Shown piece after piece: positions 51,430-60,718 of a stretch of 64,000 nucleotides of DNA. The stretch's first letter is position 1. Every line of letters starts with the position of its first letter. Location of the stretch: the NCBI RefSeq assembly GCF_014204975.1, contig NZ_JACHMM010000001.1:1984001-2048000 (forward strand), given 5' to 3'. Under the pieces are notes generated by a model. The model was not told where the DNA came from, searched no databases, and saw only the letters and a list, made by a program, of their open reading frames with translations. The translations under genes and the position numbers were made by a program. This DNA comes from Jiangella mangrovi (lineage in GTDB: Bacteria > Actinomycetota > Actinomycetes > Jiangellales > Jiangellaceae).

Positions 51430-53274
51430 ATGCCGCGCGCGGGGCATGGGGGTTTCCACGGTTTCTCGGCGGCCGGGGTGGTGACGGAGCGTCTCGCCGA
51501 CGGTGAGGCGGCCGCCCTCGCGAGCGGATCGCTGCCCGCGCTGTGCTCGGGTTCGACGGCGCGAGAGCTGGACTCGTCGCCGCGCGGAGTGCTGCGGCTG
51601 GCGCGGTACGAGCAGCTCAGCGGGCGGGAGCGGCCGGCGCACGACCGGCTCACCGCCGTCCTGCCGACGGTGACCGATGCGGCACTGCGGCGCGACCTCG
51701 AGGTCCAGCAGCAGCTCGGGGTGGCGTTCGAGCCGGCCTTCGGCTCGTTCGACCTTGTGCCGCCCGGCGACGCCCGCGATGCCCGCGATGCCACGGAGGT
51801 CCGCGCGCTGGTCGCGGTCGCGTTCCACCGGCTGATGGTCGACGGCGTCGAGCCCGCGGAGGGCTGGACCAGGACGCCGTCGGCCGACGACTGGGACGAG
51901 CAGCTGGGCCTCGAGGCCCGGGCCCGGCAGGGGTTCCTCGCCCTGCTCTCCCGGGACGACCCGGACGAGGTGCTCGACGCCGTCGACCTGCTCTACTGGG
52001 TGCCGACCCTCGCGCTGGCGCAGTCGCTCCCCGCGGAGGCGCTCGAGGCCGGTCTCGCCGCGCGGGCGGCGGCCGCTCGGCACGGGCTCGGCGCGATGGC
52101 GCCGTTCATGGACCACCTGATCGGCTGCGTCTACACGACCCAGCTGCGCGTCGACGAGGCCACGCCGCTGGTCGAGCGGGGCCTCGCCGGCTTCGCGGCG
52201 TCGGGCAACTCGTCGTGGTGGATGCACGCGAAGTCGATCCAGCACGTCCTGGCCGTCATGTCGCGCGAGCAGCCGCCAGCGGACATGGAGGAGCTGGAGC
52301 GGCTCGTCCTGATCGGCGACTGGCGGGAAGGACGCCGCTCACTCGGTCACTCCGTGCTCATGGAGATGGCGATCGTCCTGACCAGCCTGGGCGACGTCGA
52401 CGGTGCCGGCCGCATCGCGCGCGCCGAAGGCGACCTCGACGAGCTCGAGCTCACCAACGCCGACCGGGCGCTGACGGCGGAGATGCTGTTCGCCGCCGCG
52501 CTGGCCGACGGCGACACCGCCGGCGCCGAGCGGCTGCAGCGCATCGTCGAGCACATGATGCCGTCGCCGTACGTGCTGATCGTGCGGGAGCGCATGCGGG
52601 CCCTGCTGTCCGACGGCGCCGTGCTGGACCCCGTCGTCGTCCAGGACCTCGGCAACGGGTTCGAGATCTTCCGGACCCGCTGGCTGCTGCTCTCGCACGC
52701 CGTCCGCCGCGGGCGCCGCGACGCGGCGCTGGGCGCCCTGGCGAACCTCGACGCCTACGCCAGCGAGGCCCGTGTCGCCGCCGTCCGCACCCGGGCGGTG
52801 CAGCTGTTCCGGACCCCTGTCGCCGCCGCCGAAGGCGTCTTGTCGACCCGGCAGCTCGAGATCGCGACCCTGGCCGCGGCCGGGCGCACCAACCGCGAGA
52901 TCGCCGCCGCCCTGTTCCTGGGCGTGCGGACGGTCGAGGGGTACGTGGCGGGGGTGCTGCGGGCGTTGGGCCTGGCGAGGCGTGAGGACCTGGCGACGGT
53001 GTCGCTGCCGGTATCGCTCGGGTCCGCCGCCGGGCCGGGGGCCGCGGCCGAGCCCGTGTACCTGACCCTGCGGCAGGGACAGGTTGCGGCGTTGATCGCC
53101 GCGGGTGCCAGCAACGTCGACATCGCCGAGGCGCTGGGCATCACCGAGAAGACGGTCGACAAGCACATCGCCGCGATCAAGGAACGGACCGGGCTGGGCA
53201 CGCGGACCGCGATCGCCGCCTCCTTCGACACCGTCCTCGCCGGGGCGGCCCAACCGGTGGGGGCCGATGGGTGA
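51430..53274 (+). CDS. Helical-repeat regulator with two tandem LuxR helix-turn-helix domains
   Basis: A 614-aa protein. A long helical region (about 1-460), TPR-like in spacing, precedes two LuxR-type DNA-binding domains: LSTRQLEIATLAAAGRTNREIA (about 475-535) and LTLRQGQVAALIAAGASNVDIA (about 550-605). There is no P-loop, so it is not a LAL regulator. The ATG at 51430 is my choice; GTGs at 51478 and 51481 are alternatives. It is divergent from the LPXTG gene by about 50 bp and may control it. Confidence 0.82.
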   Translation: MPRAGHGGFHGFSAAGVVTERLADGEAAALASGSLPALCSGSTARELDSSPRGVLRLARYEQLSGRERPAHDRLTAVLPTVTDAALRRDLEVQQQLGVAFEPAFGSFDLVPPGDARDARDATEVRALVAVAFHRLMVDGVEPAEGWTRTPSADDWDEQLGLEARARQGFLALLSRDDPDEVLDAVDLLYWVPTLALAQSLPAEALEAGLAARAAAARHGLGAMAPFMDHLIGCVYTTQLRVDEATPLVERGLAGFAASGNSSWWMHAKSIQHVLAVMSREQPPADMEELERLVLIGDWREGRRSLGHSVLMEMAIVLTSLGDVDGAGRIARAEGDLDELELTNADRALTAEMLFAAALADGDTAGAERLQRIVEHMMPSPYVLIVRERMRALLSDGAVLDPVVVQDLGNGFEIFRTRWLLLSHAVRRGRRDAALGALANLDAYASEARVAAVRTRAVQLFRTPVAAAEGVLSTRQLEIATLAAAGRTNREIAAALFLGVRTVEGYVAGVLRALGLARREDLATVSLPVSLGSAAGPGAAAEPVYLTLRQGQVAALIAAGASNVDIAEALGITEKTVDKHIAAIKERTGLGTRTAIAASFDTVLAGAAQPVGADG

Positions 53275-53314
53275 GCGTCTGGTGGTGCCCTGGCACCACC
53301 AGACGCTCACCCAT
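53267..53314. terminator. Perfect 23-bp inverted repeat between convergent genes
   Basis: ATGGGTGAGCGTCTGGTGGT... (53267-53289) is exactly complementary to 53292-53314, two bases apart. The arm includes the LuxR gene stop (53272-53274) and ends 5 bp before the stop of the convergent gene, so it should act in both directions. Confidence 0.85.
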
Positions 53315-53319
53315 GCGCC

Positions 53320-53583
53320 TCAGCAACGCCAGTCGAACTGGTACCACCCCGGGTACCACTGCGCCGGGCGGACCGGCGACGCCCAGCAGCCGAGGTACAC
53401 GTAGACGTTGCGCTTGCTCCGGCAGTCGGCGAGGCCCTTCGTGCACCAGACCGTGCCCGACGACTGCGCGGTGACCGTCGTCGGCGCGCGGTCGGGCGTG
53501 GCTTGCGCGGGGCCGGTGAGCAGGCCGCCGACGGCGAAGGCGGCAACCACTCCGGTCGTGGCGAGGCGAGAGGCGAGACGCAT
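53320..53583 (-). CDS. Small secreted cysteine-containing protein
   Basis: An 87-aa protein with a signal peptide (MRLASRLATTGVVAAFAVGG..., cleavage likely after AQA near residue 28). The mature part of about 60 residues has four cysteines (VWC, ADC, LGC, RC at the end) and many aromatics (YPGWYQFDW), so it is probably a compact disulfide-bonded domain. No family recognised. It shares a terminator with the convergent LuxR gene. Confidence 0.7.
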   Translation of the reverse strand: MRLASRLATTGVVAAFAVGGLLTGPAQATPDRAPTTVTAQSSGTVWCTKGLADCRSKRNVYVYLGCWASPVRPAQWYPGWYQFDWRC

Positions 53584-53694
53584 GGATCGACTCCAAGATC
53601 GGTGACTGGACGGTTCGACGCTAGGGAGCCGGCTCTTCACCGCTGCTTCGCCCTTGCTTCATCCCGTGCCGCCGCTCGATCTCGTATATGACGA

Positions 53695-53727
53695 AACCCC
53701 AGGCCGATGGTGCTCTGGCCTGGGGTT
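53695..53727 (-). terminator. Terminator after tRNA-Arg
   Basis: AACCCCAGGCC (53695-53705) pairs with GGCCTGGGGTT (53717-53727), followed on the minus strand by TTTCGTC. It lies just downstream of the tRNA. Confidence 0.85.
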
Positions 53728-53733
53728 GGGATG

Positions 53734-53806
53734 CGCGCCCGAAGGGATTCGAACCCCTAACCTTCTGATCCGTAGTCAGATGCTCTATCCGTTGAGCTAC
53801 GGGCGC
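53734..53806 (-). tRNA. tRNA-Arg(ACG)
   Basis: A 73-nt tRNA on the minus strand. The acceptor GCGCCCG pairs fully with CGGGCGC, discriminator G. The anticodon loop CTACGGA carries ACG (plus-strand 53771-53773). The T arm contains GGTTCGAATCC. CCA is not encoded. Confidence 0.95.
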
Positions 53807-53960
53807 TCGATCCGCGCGAAGCGGACCGGTGACCGAGTGTACCGGTCCGAGCGTCCACGCCGAAATCGGATCAGCGGACGACCGGGCGGACCCACGGCGA
53901 CCAGGGCGGACGGCGGCTATACCGTGTGACATAACACAACCAGACGAAGGGTGACCGCCC

Positions 53961-55172
53961 ATGGGCCAGCAGCCTGCCAGCCTGACCATCACGAACGCGC
54001 GCATCTTCGACGGCTCCTCGGCCGAGCTGACCGAGGGCGACCTGCACATCGTCGACGGCGTCATCGTCGACCCGGAGACGCACGCCGCCGCGGACCGCAC
54101 CGCTGACGCCGTCGTCGATGCGAAGGGCGGCACCGTCGTCCCGGGGCTGATCGACGCGCACTGCCACGCGTACGGCGTGGGCCTGGACATGGTCGGCATC
54201 GAGTCGAGCCCGCTGAGCTACGTCGCGCTCAAGGCGGCCCAGCGGCTGAACAACGCCCTCCGCCGCGGCTTCACCACGGTCCGCGACGTCGCGGGTGGGG
54301 ACCCGGGGCTGGCCTGCGCCATCGACGAGGGCCTGACGGCGGCGCCCCGCTACTTCTACACCGGCCCCGCCCTCTCCCAGACCGGCGGCCACGGCGACCC
54401 CCGTCCGGGCGACCACGACCTGTGCGTCGGCCACACCCACATGACCGAGGTCGTCGACGGTGTGGACGCGGTGCGAACAGCGGTCCGCGAGCGGTTCCGC
54501 CGCGGCGCCCACGCGATCAAGATCATGACATCGGGCGGGGTGGTGTCGCTGACCGACCCGATCCGCCGCCCGCAGTACAGCCCCGAGGAGGTGCGCGCCA
54601 TCACCGACGAGGCGGCCCGCCGCGGGTCGTACGTAGCCGCGCACGCGTACTCGCCCGAGGCGATCGAGCACTCGGTGACGAACGGCGTGCGCTCCATCGA
54701 GCACGGCAACCTGCTCGACGAGGCGACCGCCCAGCTGATGGCCGACCACGACGCGTTCCTGGTGCCGACGCTGGCGGCGTACGACGCGCTGGACCGGCGC
54801 GGCGACGCGCTCGGGCTGAACCCGGTGTCGCAGGCGAAGAACCGCGAGGTCCTCGACTCCGGGAAGCACGCGATCGAGCTCGCGAAGAGCGCCGGCGTGC
54901 GGGTCGGCTTCGGCAGCGACCTCATGGGCGACCTCGAGGACGACCAACTCGTCGGGCTGCGCCTGCAGGTCGAGGTGCTCGGTGTGCTCGACGCGCTGCG
55001 CAGCGCCACGTCGGTCAACGCGCTGCTGCTGGGCCGCGACGACCTCGGCCGCATCGGGGCGGGCGCGGCCGGCGACGTCGTGCTGTACGACGGCGACCCC
55101 TTCAGCGACCCGTCACTGCTGTGGGGCGCCGCGGACCGCCGCACCGTCGTCCGCGCCGGCGCCGTCGTCTAG
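53961..55172 (+). CDS. Metal-dependent amidohydrolase (prolidase/imidazolonepropionase-like)
   Basis: A 403-aa TIM-barrel hydrolase of the amidohydrolase superfamily. Metal ligands are HCH in IDAHCHAYG, Lys in IKIMTSGG (probably carboxylated), His in VAAHAYS and SIEHGN, and the catalytic Asp in GFGSDLM. Closest in pattern to Xaa-Arg/Pro dipeptidases of the Sgx9260 group. GAAGGG stands before the ATG. A TATACC (53918-53923) upstream is a possible -10. A strong terminator follows. The substrate is unknown. Confidence 0.9.
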   Translation: MGQQPASLTITNARIFDGSSAELTEGDLHIVDGVIVDPETHAAADRTADAVVDAKGGTVVPGLIDAHCHAYGVGLDMVGIESSPLSYVALKAAQRLNNALRRGFTTVRDVAGGDPGLACAIDEGLTAAPRYFYTGPALSQTGGHGDPRPGDHDLCVGHTHMTEVVDGVDAVRTAVRERFRRGAHAIKIMTSGGVVSLTDPIRRPQYSPEEVRAITDEAARRGSYVAAHAYSPEAIEHSVTNGVRSIEHGNLLDEATAQLMADHDAFLVPTLAAYDALDRRGDALGLNPVSQAKNREVLDSGKHAIELAKSAGVRVGFGSDLMGDLEDDQLVGLRLQVEVLGVLDALRSATSVNALLLGRDDLGRIGAGAAGDVVLYDGDPFSDPSLLWGAADRRTVVRAGAVV

Positions 55173-55175
55173 CGA

Positions 55176-55258
55176 GACAAGACACCCATCCTGGTACGTA
55201 CCACCACTCGCAACTGGTGGGGTGAGGTACGTACCAGTGTCCGCTTTGTCCTGATTTT
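55176..55258 (+). terminator. Nested inverted-repeat terminator after the amidohydrolase
   Basis: GACAA (55176) with TTGTC (55246-55250), GACAC (55181) with GTGTC (55237-55241), and TGGTACGTACC (55192-55202) with GGTACGTACCA (55226-55236) form a long imperfect stem, followed by TTTTT at 55254-55258. The GGTACGTACC elements are also palindromes themselves, 33 bp apart. Confidence 0.75.
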
Positions 55259-55446
55259 TGGGACCCTGTGTGGTCCTGATCACCCCGTCGTCGGTTCCAG
55301 TCCCTGAGATGCCGGCCCTAGCGTCTGAGCATCCCCGCGGAAACAACTCCCCGTCTCCGAATGGCCTGAGGCAGGGAGGCTTCCGCATACCCGGAACGCG
55401 CTGCAGGGCCGACTGCGCGCACCGACACGAAGAGGGTGACCGCTAC

Positions 55447-57282
55447 ATGACGACGTTCGCCGAACCCGGAGCAGCACACGATCTCGACGACGCGCCCACG
55501 TCCCACGCCCGCCTGCTCGCCTGGGTCCGCGAGGTCGCGGAACTGACCCAGCCGGACCGCATCCACTGGTGCGACGGGTCCGACGAGGAGTGGACCGCCC
55601 TCACCGACGAGCTCGTCGACGCCGGCACCATCGTGCGGCTGAACCCGGAGAAGAAGCCGAACTCGTTCTGGGCTCGCACGGACCCGACGGACGTCGCCCG
55701 TGTCGAGGAGCGCACCTTCATCTGCTCGGTCGACGAGGCCGACGCGGGTCCGACGAACAACTGGCGCGACCCGAACGAGATGAAGGCCGAGATGACCGAG
55801 CTCTACAAGGGCTCGATGCGCGGCCGCACCATGTACGTCATCCCGTTCTGCATGGGCCCGCTGACCGCCGAGAACCCGATGTTCGGCGTCGAGCTGACCG
55901 ATTCGCCGTACGTCACCGTGTCGATGCGCATCATGGCCCGCATGGGCGCCCACGTCCTCGAGGCGATGGGCGACGACGCCGACTTCGTGCCGTGTCTGCA
56001 CTCGGTGGGCGCGCCGCTGGAGCCGGGTCAGCAGGACGTCGCCTGGCCGTGCAACGAGACCAAGTTCATCACCCAGTTCCCCGAGGAGCGGATGATCTGG
56101 TCGTACGGCTCCGGCTACGGCGGCAACTCGCTGCTGGGCAAGAAGTGCTACTCGCTGCGCATCGCCAGCGTCATGGCGCGCGACGAGGGCTGGCTCGCCG
56201 AGCACATGCTCATCCTCAAGCTCACCGCGCCGCACGGCGCCGTCCACTACATCGCCGCCGCGTTCCCGTCGGCCTGCGGCAAGACCAACCTCGCGATGCT
56301 CGAGCCGACCATCCCGGGCTGGAAGGTCGAGACGCTCGGCGACGACATCGCCTGGATGCGCTTCGGCGAGGACGGACGGCTGTACGCCGTCAACCCCGAG
56401 TTCGGCCTGTTCGGCGTCGCGCCCGGCACCGGCTGGAAGACCAACCCGAACGCCATGCGCACCATCGCCAAGGGCAACAGCGTCTTCACCAACGTCGCCC
56501 TCACCGACGACGGCGACATCTGGTGGGAGGGCATGACCGACGAGGAGCCGGCCCACCTGACGGACTGGAAGGGCCGCGACTGGACGCCGGGCAACGGCGA
56601 GCTCAGCTCGCACCCGAACTCGCGGTTCTGCACGCCCATCGAGCAGTGCCCGATCATCGCGCCGGAGTACGACGACCCGCGCGGCGTCCCGATCTCGGCG
56701 ATCCTCTTCGGTGGCCGCCGCCGGACCACGATCCCGCTGGTCACCGAGGCGCGCGACTGGACGCACGGTGTCTTCATGGGCGCGACGCTGTCCTCGGAGA
56801 CGACGGCGGCAGCCACCGGCCAGGTGGGCGTCGTCCGGCGCGACCCCATGGCCATGCTGCCGTTCATCGGTTACAACAGCGGCGACTACTTCGCGCACTG
56901 GATCGCCATGGGCAAGGACGCCGACGCGGTCAAGCTGCCGAAGATCTTCTACGTCAACTGGTTCCGCCGCGACGACGACGGCGACTTCCTCTGGCCGGGC
57001 TTCGGCGAGAACGGCCGCGTGCTCAAGTGGGTCATCGAGCGCATGGAGGGCACGGCGGCCGCGACGGAGACGCCGATCGGCCACGTCCCCACGCCTGAGT
57101 CGCTCGACACCTCGGGCCTGGACCTGACGGCGGAACAGCTGGCCGCCTGCCTCGCCGTCGACCCCGAGGAGTGGCGGGCCGAGGTCCCGGGCATCAACGA
57201 GTGGTTCGAGAAGTTCGGCGACCACCTGCCGACGCTGCTCTGGGCCGAGCTCGACGGCCTCAAAGCGCGCCTGGGCCTGTAG
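55447..57282 (+). CDS. pckG: Phosphoenolpyruvate carboxykinase (GTP)
   Basis: A 611-aa enzyme converting oxaloacetate and GTP to PEP in gluconeogenesis. The kinase-1 P-loop [12 protein letters not shown] (about 275-286), the kinase-2/metal site [10 protein letters not shown] and the upstream [16 protein letters not shown] block are typical for the GTP type. Length equals the mycobacterial enzyme. The ATG at 55447 follows GAAGAGGGTGA. The gap of about 190 bp after the terminator should hold its promoter. Single gene, no oddities. Confidence 0.97.
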   Translation: MTTFAEPGAAHDLDDAPTSHARLLAWVREVAELTQPDRIHWCDGSDEEWTALTDELVDAGTIVRLNPEKKPNSFWARTDPTDVARVEERTFICSVDEADAGPTNNWRDPNEMKAEMTELYKGSMRGRTMYVIPFCMGPLTAENPMFGVELTDSPYVTVSMRIMARMGAHVLEAMGDDADFVPCLHSVGAPLEPGQQDVAWPCNETKFITQFPEERMIWSYGSGYGGNSLLGKKCYSLRIASVMARDEGWLAEHMLILKLTAPHGAVHYIAAAFPSACGKTNLAMLEPTIPGWKVETLGDDIAWMRFGEDGRLYAVNPEFGLFGVAPGTGWKTNPNAMRTIAKGNSVFTNVALTDDGDIWWEGMTDEEPAHLTDWKGRDWTPGNGELSSHPNSRFCTPIEQCPIIAPEYDDPRGVPISAILFGGRRRTTIPLVTEARDWTHGVFMGATLSSETTAAATGQVGVVRRDPMAMLPFIGYNSGDYFAHWIAMGKDADAVKLPKIFYVNWFRRDDDGDFLWPGFGENGRVLKWVIERMEGTAAATETPIGHVPTPESLDTSGLDLTAEQLAACLAVDPEEWRAEVPGINEWFEKFGDHLPTLLWAELDGLKARLGL

Positions 57283-57309
57283 GCACGCATGGCGGGCGGT
57301 TCGGTGGCG

Positions 57310-58278
57310 CTATGACCCCACCGGACCGCCCGCCATCGCGTCGGCGGCCTGCCGCAGCGTCTGCTCCGGCTCGACATCCGGGTCGTCGCGGACGACGGCG
57401 ACGTCGAGGCCGGCGTCGGCGAAGCGGCCGAACGCCGCCGCCACGTCCGCGGGCGTGCCGGCCGCCACCAGCCGCCCCATCAGCTCGTCGCTCACCAGGT
57501 CCACCCGCGGCGTCCCCGCGACGAGCCCGGCGCGGAACTCGTCGCACGACGACGGCGACAGCCCGGCCGACCGCGTGATCAGGTGGTCGCCGTGGATCCC
57601 GAGGAACCGTGCGACCAGCGGCCGGATCCGGTCGCGAGCCTCGGCTCCGGACGCGTCGACCGACAACCCGATGTAGCCGGCCAGCCGGACGTCCGGCCCG
57701 ACGCTCGCCCGCACCAGCCGCACGTACTCGGGCCCGGCCAGGAACGACAGCAGGACGCCGTCCGCCGTCCGGGCCGCCAGCTCGATCGCCCGCGGTCCCT
57801 TGACGCCGAGCACGATCGGCAGGTCCGGCCGCAGCGGCCGGAACGACAACCCGGAGTCGACGGTGTACGCGTCGCCCTCGTGGCGCACCGGCTCGCCCGA
57901 CAGGAGCGCCCGGACCAGCGTGACGGACTCGGCCAGCCGGCTCAGCGGCCGCTCGAACGGGATGCCGAGCTGCCCTGTCATCCACCGCTCGTTGCTGGCG
58001 CCGAGCCCGGCGATCGCCCGCCCGCCGCTCAGCTCGTCCAGCGTCGCGAACTCCATGGCGAGCACCACGGGATGGCGCGTCCACGGGTTGACCACGCCGA
58101 TGCCCACCCGGATCGTCGACGTGGCCTGTGCGATCGCGCCGGCCAGCGCGAACGCGCCGCGCTCGACGTAGTCCTCGGTGACCCAGACCTCGTCGAACCC
58201 GGCCTGCTCGGCGGCGATCGCGGCCGCGACGGCGGACCGGCTCGGCCGGTGCCCCGACACGGAGAAGGCGAGCTTCAT
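57310..58278 (-). CDS. LLM-class flavin (F420-type) oxidoreductase
   Basis: A 322-aa luciferase-like TIM barrel of the Mer-like, F420-using class: starts MKLAFSVSGH, with VWVTEDYVERGAFALAGAIAQATSTIRVG and VVNPWTRHPVVLAMEFATLDELSGGRAIAGLG, a standard LLM pattern. FMN use cannot be excluded. The ATG at 58278 overlaps the stop of the upstream gene by one base. It is the last gene of a five-gene leftward operon. Confidence 0.88.
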   Translation of the reverse strand: MKLAFSVSGHRPSRSAVAAAIAAEQAGFDEVWVTEDYVERGAFALAGAIAQATSTIRVGIGVVNPWTRHPVVLAMEFATLDELSGGRAIAGLGASNERWMTGQLGIPFERPLSRLAESVTLVRALLSGEPVRHEGDAYTVDSGLSFRPLRPDLPIVLGVKGPRAIELAARTADGVLLSFLAGPEYVRLVRASVGPDVRLAGYIGLSVDASGAEARDRIRPLVARFLGIHGDHLITRSAGLSPSSCDEFRAGLVAGTPRVDLVSDELMGRLVAAGTPADVAAAFGRFADAGLDVAVVRDDPDVEPEQTLRQAADAMAGGPVGS

Positions 58279-59522
58279 CAGGTCCCGATCGCGGCCAGCA
58301 GCGCGTCCGCCGTCGGCTCGATGACCGGCACCTCGGGCAGCGTGGCCGCCGTGGCGCCCACGTCCTTGAGCCCGGTGGACGTGCCGATGACGACGACCGA
58401 CGCGTCCCGGCCGAGCGAACCCTGCGCCGCCAGCGTCGCCAGGGCCGGCCACGCCGTCGCCGACGCCGCCTCCTGGTACAGCCCGGCCGACGCGGCCAGG
58501 TCGCGCTGGGCGCGCAGGGTGACACCGTCGTCCGGAACGGCGACGGCGCTGCCTCCGGTGGAGCGCAGCGCGCTCAGCCCCTGGAACGTGCCGACCGGCG
58601 ACGCCGTCGAGAACGCGACCGACGGTTCGTACGGCACCGGGCCGGCCAGCTCGGACCCGCTCGCCAGCGCGGCCGCGTGCGGGCCGAACGGCTCGGCGGC
58701 CACCATGCGCGGCGCGCGCTCGATCAGGCCGAGTGCGACGAGGTCGGCGAACCCGCGGGCGATGCCTGCCAGGCCGTCGGCGTACGCCGTCGGGACCACC
58801 ACGACGTCCGGCGGCGACGGGAGCTGCTCGACCAGCTCGTAGGCGATGGTCTTGTAGCCGTCGACGCCGTACGGGTTCGAGCCCACGGGCGGGTCGGCGT
58901 GCCCGGACATCGCCAGCCAGCCGAACGTCCGGACCAGCTCGCGCATCAGCGACCAGCGCTGCCGCGGCTCCGGCAGGGCGACCACCGACGCGCCGTACAC
59001 CTGCATGAGCGTCTTCATGGTCGACGGCACGCTGGCCACCGTCAGCACGACGCAGCGCAGCCCCGCCCGCGCGGCGTAGGCCGCGATGGCGGCTCCGTGG
59101 TTGCCGGTGCTCGCGACGACGACGGTGTTGATGCCCAGCTCGACCGCCTTGGTGACGGCGACAGCGGCGAGCCGGTCCTTGTACGACCACGTGGGGTTGC
59201 GGGTCTCGTCCTTCACGACGACGGTGCCGACCCCCAGCTCCGCGGCGACGGCCGGCAGAGCGACCACGGGGGTCGCGCCCTCGGCGAGGCTCACCGCCCG
59301 GGTGTCCGCCGCCAGTGGGAGCAGCGCCCGATAGCGGAACAGGCCGGGCTCGCCGTCGGCCACCGGCACGGCGTTCCGGCCGGAAAGGTCGTACACCGGC
59401 AGCACGTTGGCCGGCACGCCGCCGGCCTCGCACGAAGGGCAGCCGCGCCCGACCAGCTCGAGCGACGGGTCGGGATAGGTCGCCGCGCAGCGCAGGCAGG
59501 CCAGGGTGCGGGTGTACGTCAT
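58278..59522 (-). CDS. Threonine-synthase-like fold-type II PLP enzyme
   Basis: A 414-aa enzyme. An N-terminal zinc-ribbon (CLRCAATYP with GCPSC) and the PLP lysine in NPTWSYKDR, followed by ASTGNHGAAIAAYAARAG (phosphate-binding loop), match threonine synthase. It sits not with homoserine genes but in a catabolic operon with an NCS1 permease and LLM enzymes, so it more likely acts as a lyase or ammonia-lyase on another amino acid. The ATG at 59522 overlaps the M24 gene stop. Confidence 0.87.
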   Translation of the reverse strand: MTYTRTLACLRCAATYPDPSLELVGRGCPSCEAGGVPANVLPVYDLSGRNAVPVADGEPGLFRYRALLPLAADTRAVSLAEGATPVVALPAVAAELGVGTVVVKDETRNPTWSYKDRLAAVAVTKAVELGINTVVVASTGNHGAAIAAYAARAGLRCVVLTVASVPSTMKTLMQVYGASVVALPEPRQRWSLMRELVRTFGWLAMSGHADPPVGSNPYGVDGYKTIAYELVEQLPSPPDVVVVPTAYADGLAGIARGFADLVALGLIERAPRMVAAEPFGPHAAALASGSELAGPVPYEPSVAFSTASPVGTFQGLSALRSTGGSAVAVPDDGVTLRAQRDLAASAGLYQEAASATAWPALATLAAQGSLGRDASVVVIGTSTGLKDVGATAATLPEVPVIEPTADALLAAIGT

Positions 59523-60718
59523 GCCGGCACCACCCGCAGGTCGCGGCTGGAGCGGGTCAGCACCTCGACGCCGTCGCCGGTGACGACCACCGCGTCCTCG
59601 ACCATCATCCCGCCCCATCCCAGCTCGTAGTACGGCGTCTCGAAGCAGAACGTCATGTCCGCCGCGAGCTCGGTGCCGACGCCGGGCGCGACGATCGGCG
59701 GCTCGTAGATCGACAGGCCGATGCCGTGTCCGCAGTGCTGCCGACGGTACCGGGGGACGCCGCGCGCGACGGCGGCGAGCCCGATCCCGAAGAGCTCGGC
59801 GGCGGGCAGGCCGGGCCGGGCGGCCGCGAGCTGCTCGTCCTCACCCGCGCGGACGGCGGCGTAGACGTGGCGCTGCCGGGCAGTCGGCTCGCCCAGCACG
59901 GCGGTGCGGCCGATGTCGGACCAGTACCCGTCCACGACGCAGCCGACGTCGAACCGGGCGATCTCGCCCGGCTGCCAGGCGCGGTTCGACGGGACGGCGT
60001 CGGCCAGCGCCGACCGCTCACCGGTGAGCGCGACGACGAAGCGGGGGTCGCCACCCCCGGCGACCATGGTCCCGGCGACGACGGCGGCGAGCTCGGCCTC
60101 GGTGGTGCCCGGCCCGGCGGCCTCCAGCGCGGCGTCGATGCCGGCCTCGGCCAGGCGGGCGGCGTAGCGCAGCAGCTCCACCTCGGCGGGGAGCTTGCGC
60201 GACCGGGCCGCGAACAGCAGGCCGGCGCCGTCGTCGACCACGTCGCCGCACGCGGCCAGCACGTCGGCGGGAAGGTCGCGGGTCTCCACCGCCAGCCGGG
60301 TCGACTGCGGCAGCTCGGCCACCGCGGTGGCGAGCGCCGCGGCCAGCCCGTCGTGCCGGTCGGCGACCTCGGTGACGGGGTCGGGCGAGCCGGACTCGAC
60401 GTAGAACCGGCCGAACGGCGAGATCCGGCCGACCGGGACGGAGGTGGCGTCGGCGGCCGGCACGTCGGCCGCCGGCGCCACCAGCCAGAGGTCGGAGGCG
60501 GTCACGAGCGCCGCCATCCGATGGGTGCGGAACACCTGTCCCGGCATGCTGCGGTAGCCGGTCGCGTACAGCACGCTCTCCGGCTCGGTCAGCACGACGG
60601 CGTCGTAGGGCTGCTCCGCGAGCCCGGCCCGGAGCCGGTCGAGCCGGTGGCGCGCGAGGGCGGCCGTGTCGACACCGGGACGGGGTGGAACGGTGAACCG
60701 GGTGGTGCCTGCCGTCAT
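59519..60718 (-). CDS. M24-family peptidase-fold hydrolase (Xaa-Pro peptidase/creatinase type)
   Basis: A 399-aa protein with an N-terminal creatinase_N domain (about 20-165) and a pita-bread catalytic domain. The dinuclear metal ligands are present: FDVG and SDIGR (two Asp), HCGHGIGL (His), ETPYYE and VEDAV (two Glu). Related enzymes cleave Xaa-Pro bonds, creatine or ectoine. The operon context suggests hydrolysis of an imported small amide. Overlaps both neighbours by 4 bp. Confidence 0.9.
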   Translation of the reverse strand: MTAGTTRFTVPPRPGVDTAALARHRLDRLRAGLAEQPYDAVVLTEPESVLYATGYRSMPGQVFRTHRMAALVTASDLWLVAPAADVPAADATSVPVGRISPFGRFYVESGSPDPVTEVADRHDGLAAALATAVAELPQSTRLAVETRDLPADVLAACGDVVDDGAGLLFAARSRKLPAEVELLRYAARLAEAGIDAALEAAGPGTTEAELAAVVAGTMVAGGGDPRFVVALTGERSALADAVPSNRAWQPGEIARFDVGCVVDGYWSDIGRTAVLGEPTARQRHVYAAVRAGEDEQLAAARPGLPAAELFGIGLAAVARGVPRYRRQHCGHGIGLSIYEPPIVAPGVGTELAADMTFCFETPYYELGWGGMMVEDAVVVTGDGVEVLTRSSRDLRVVPA

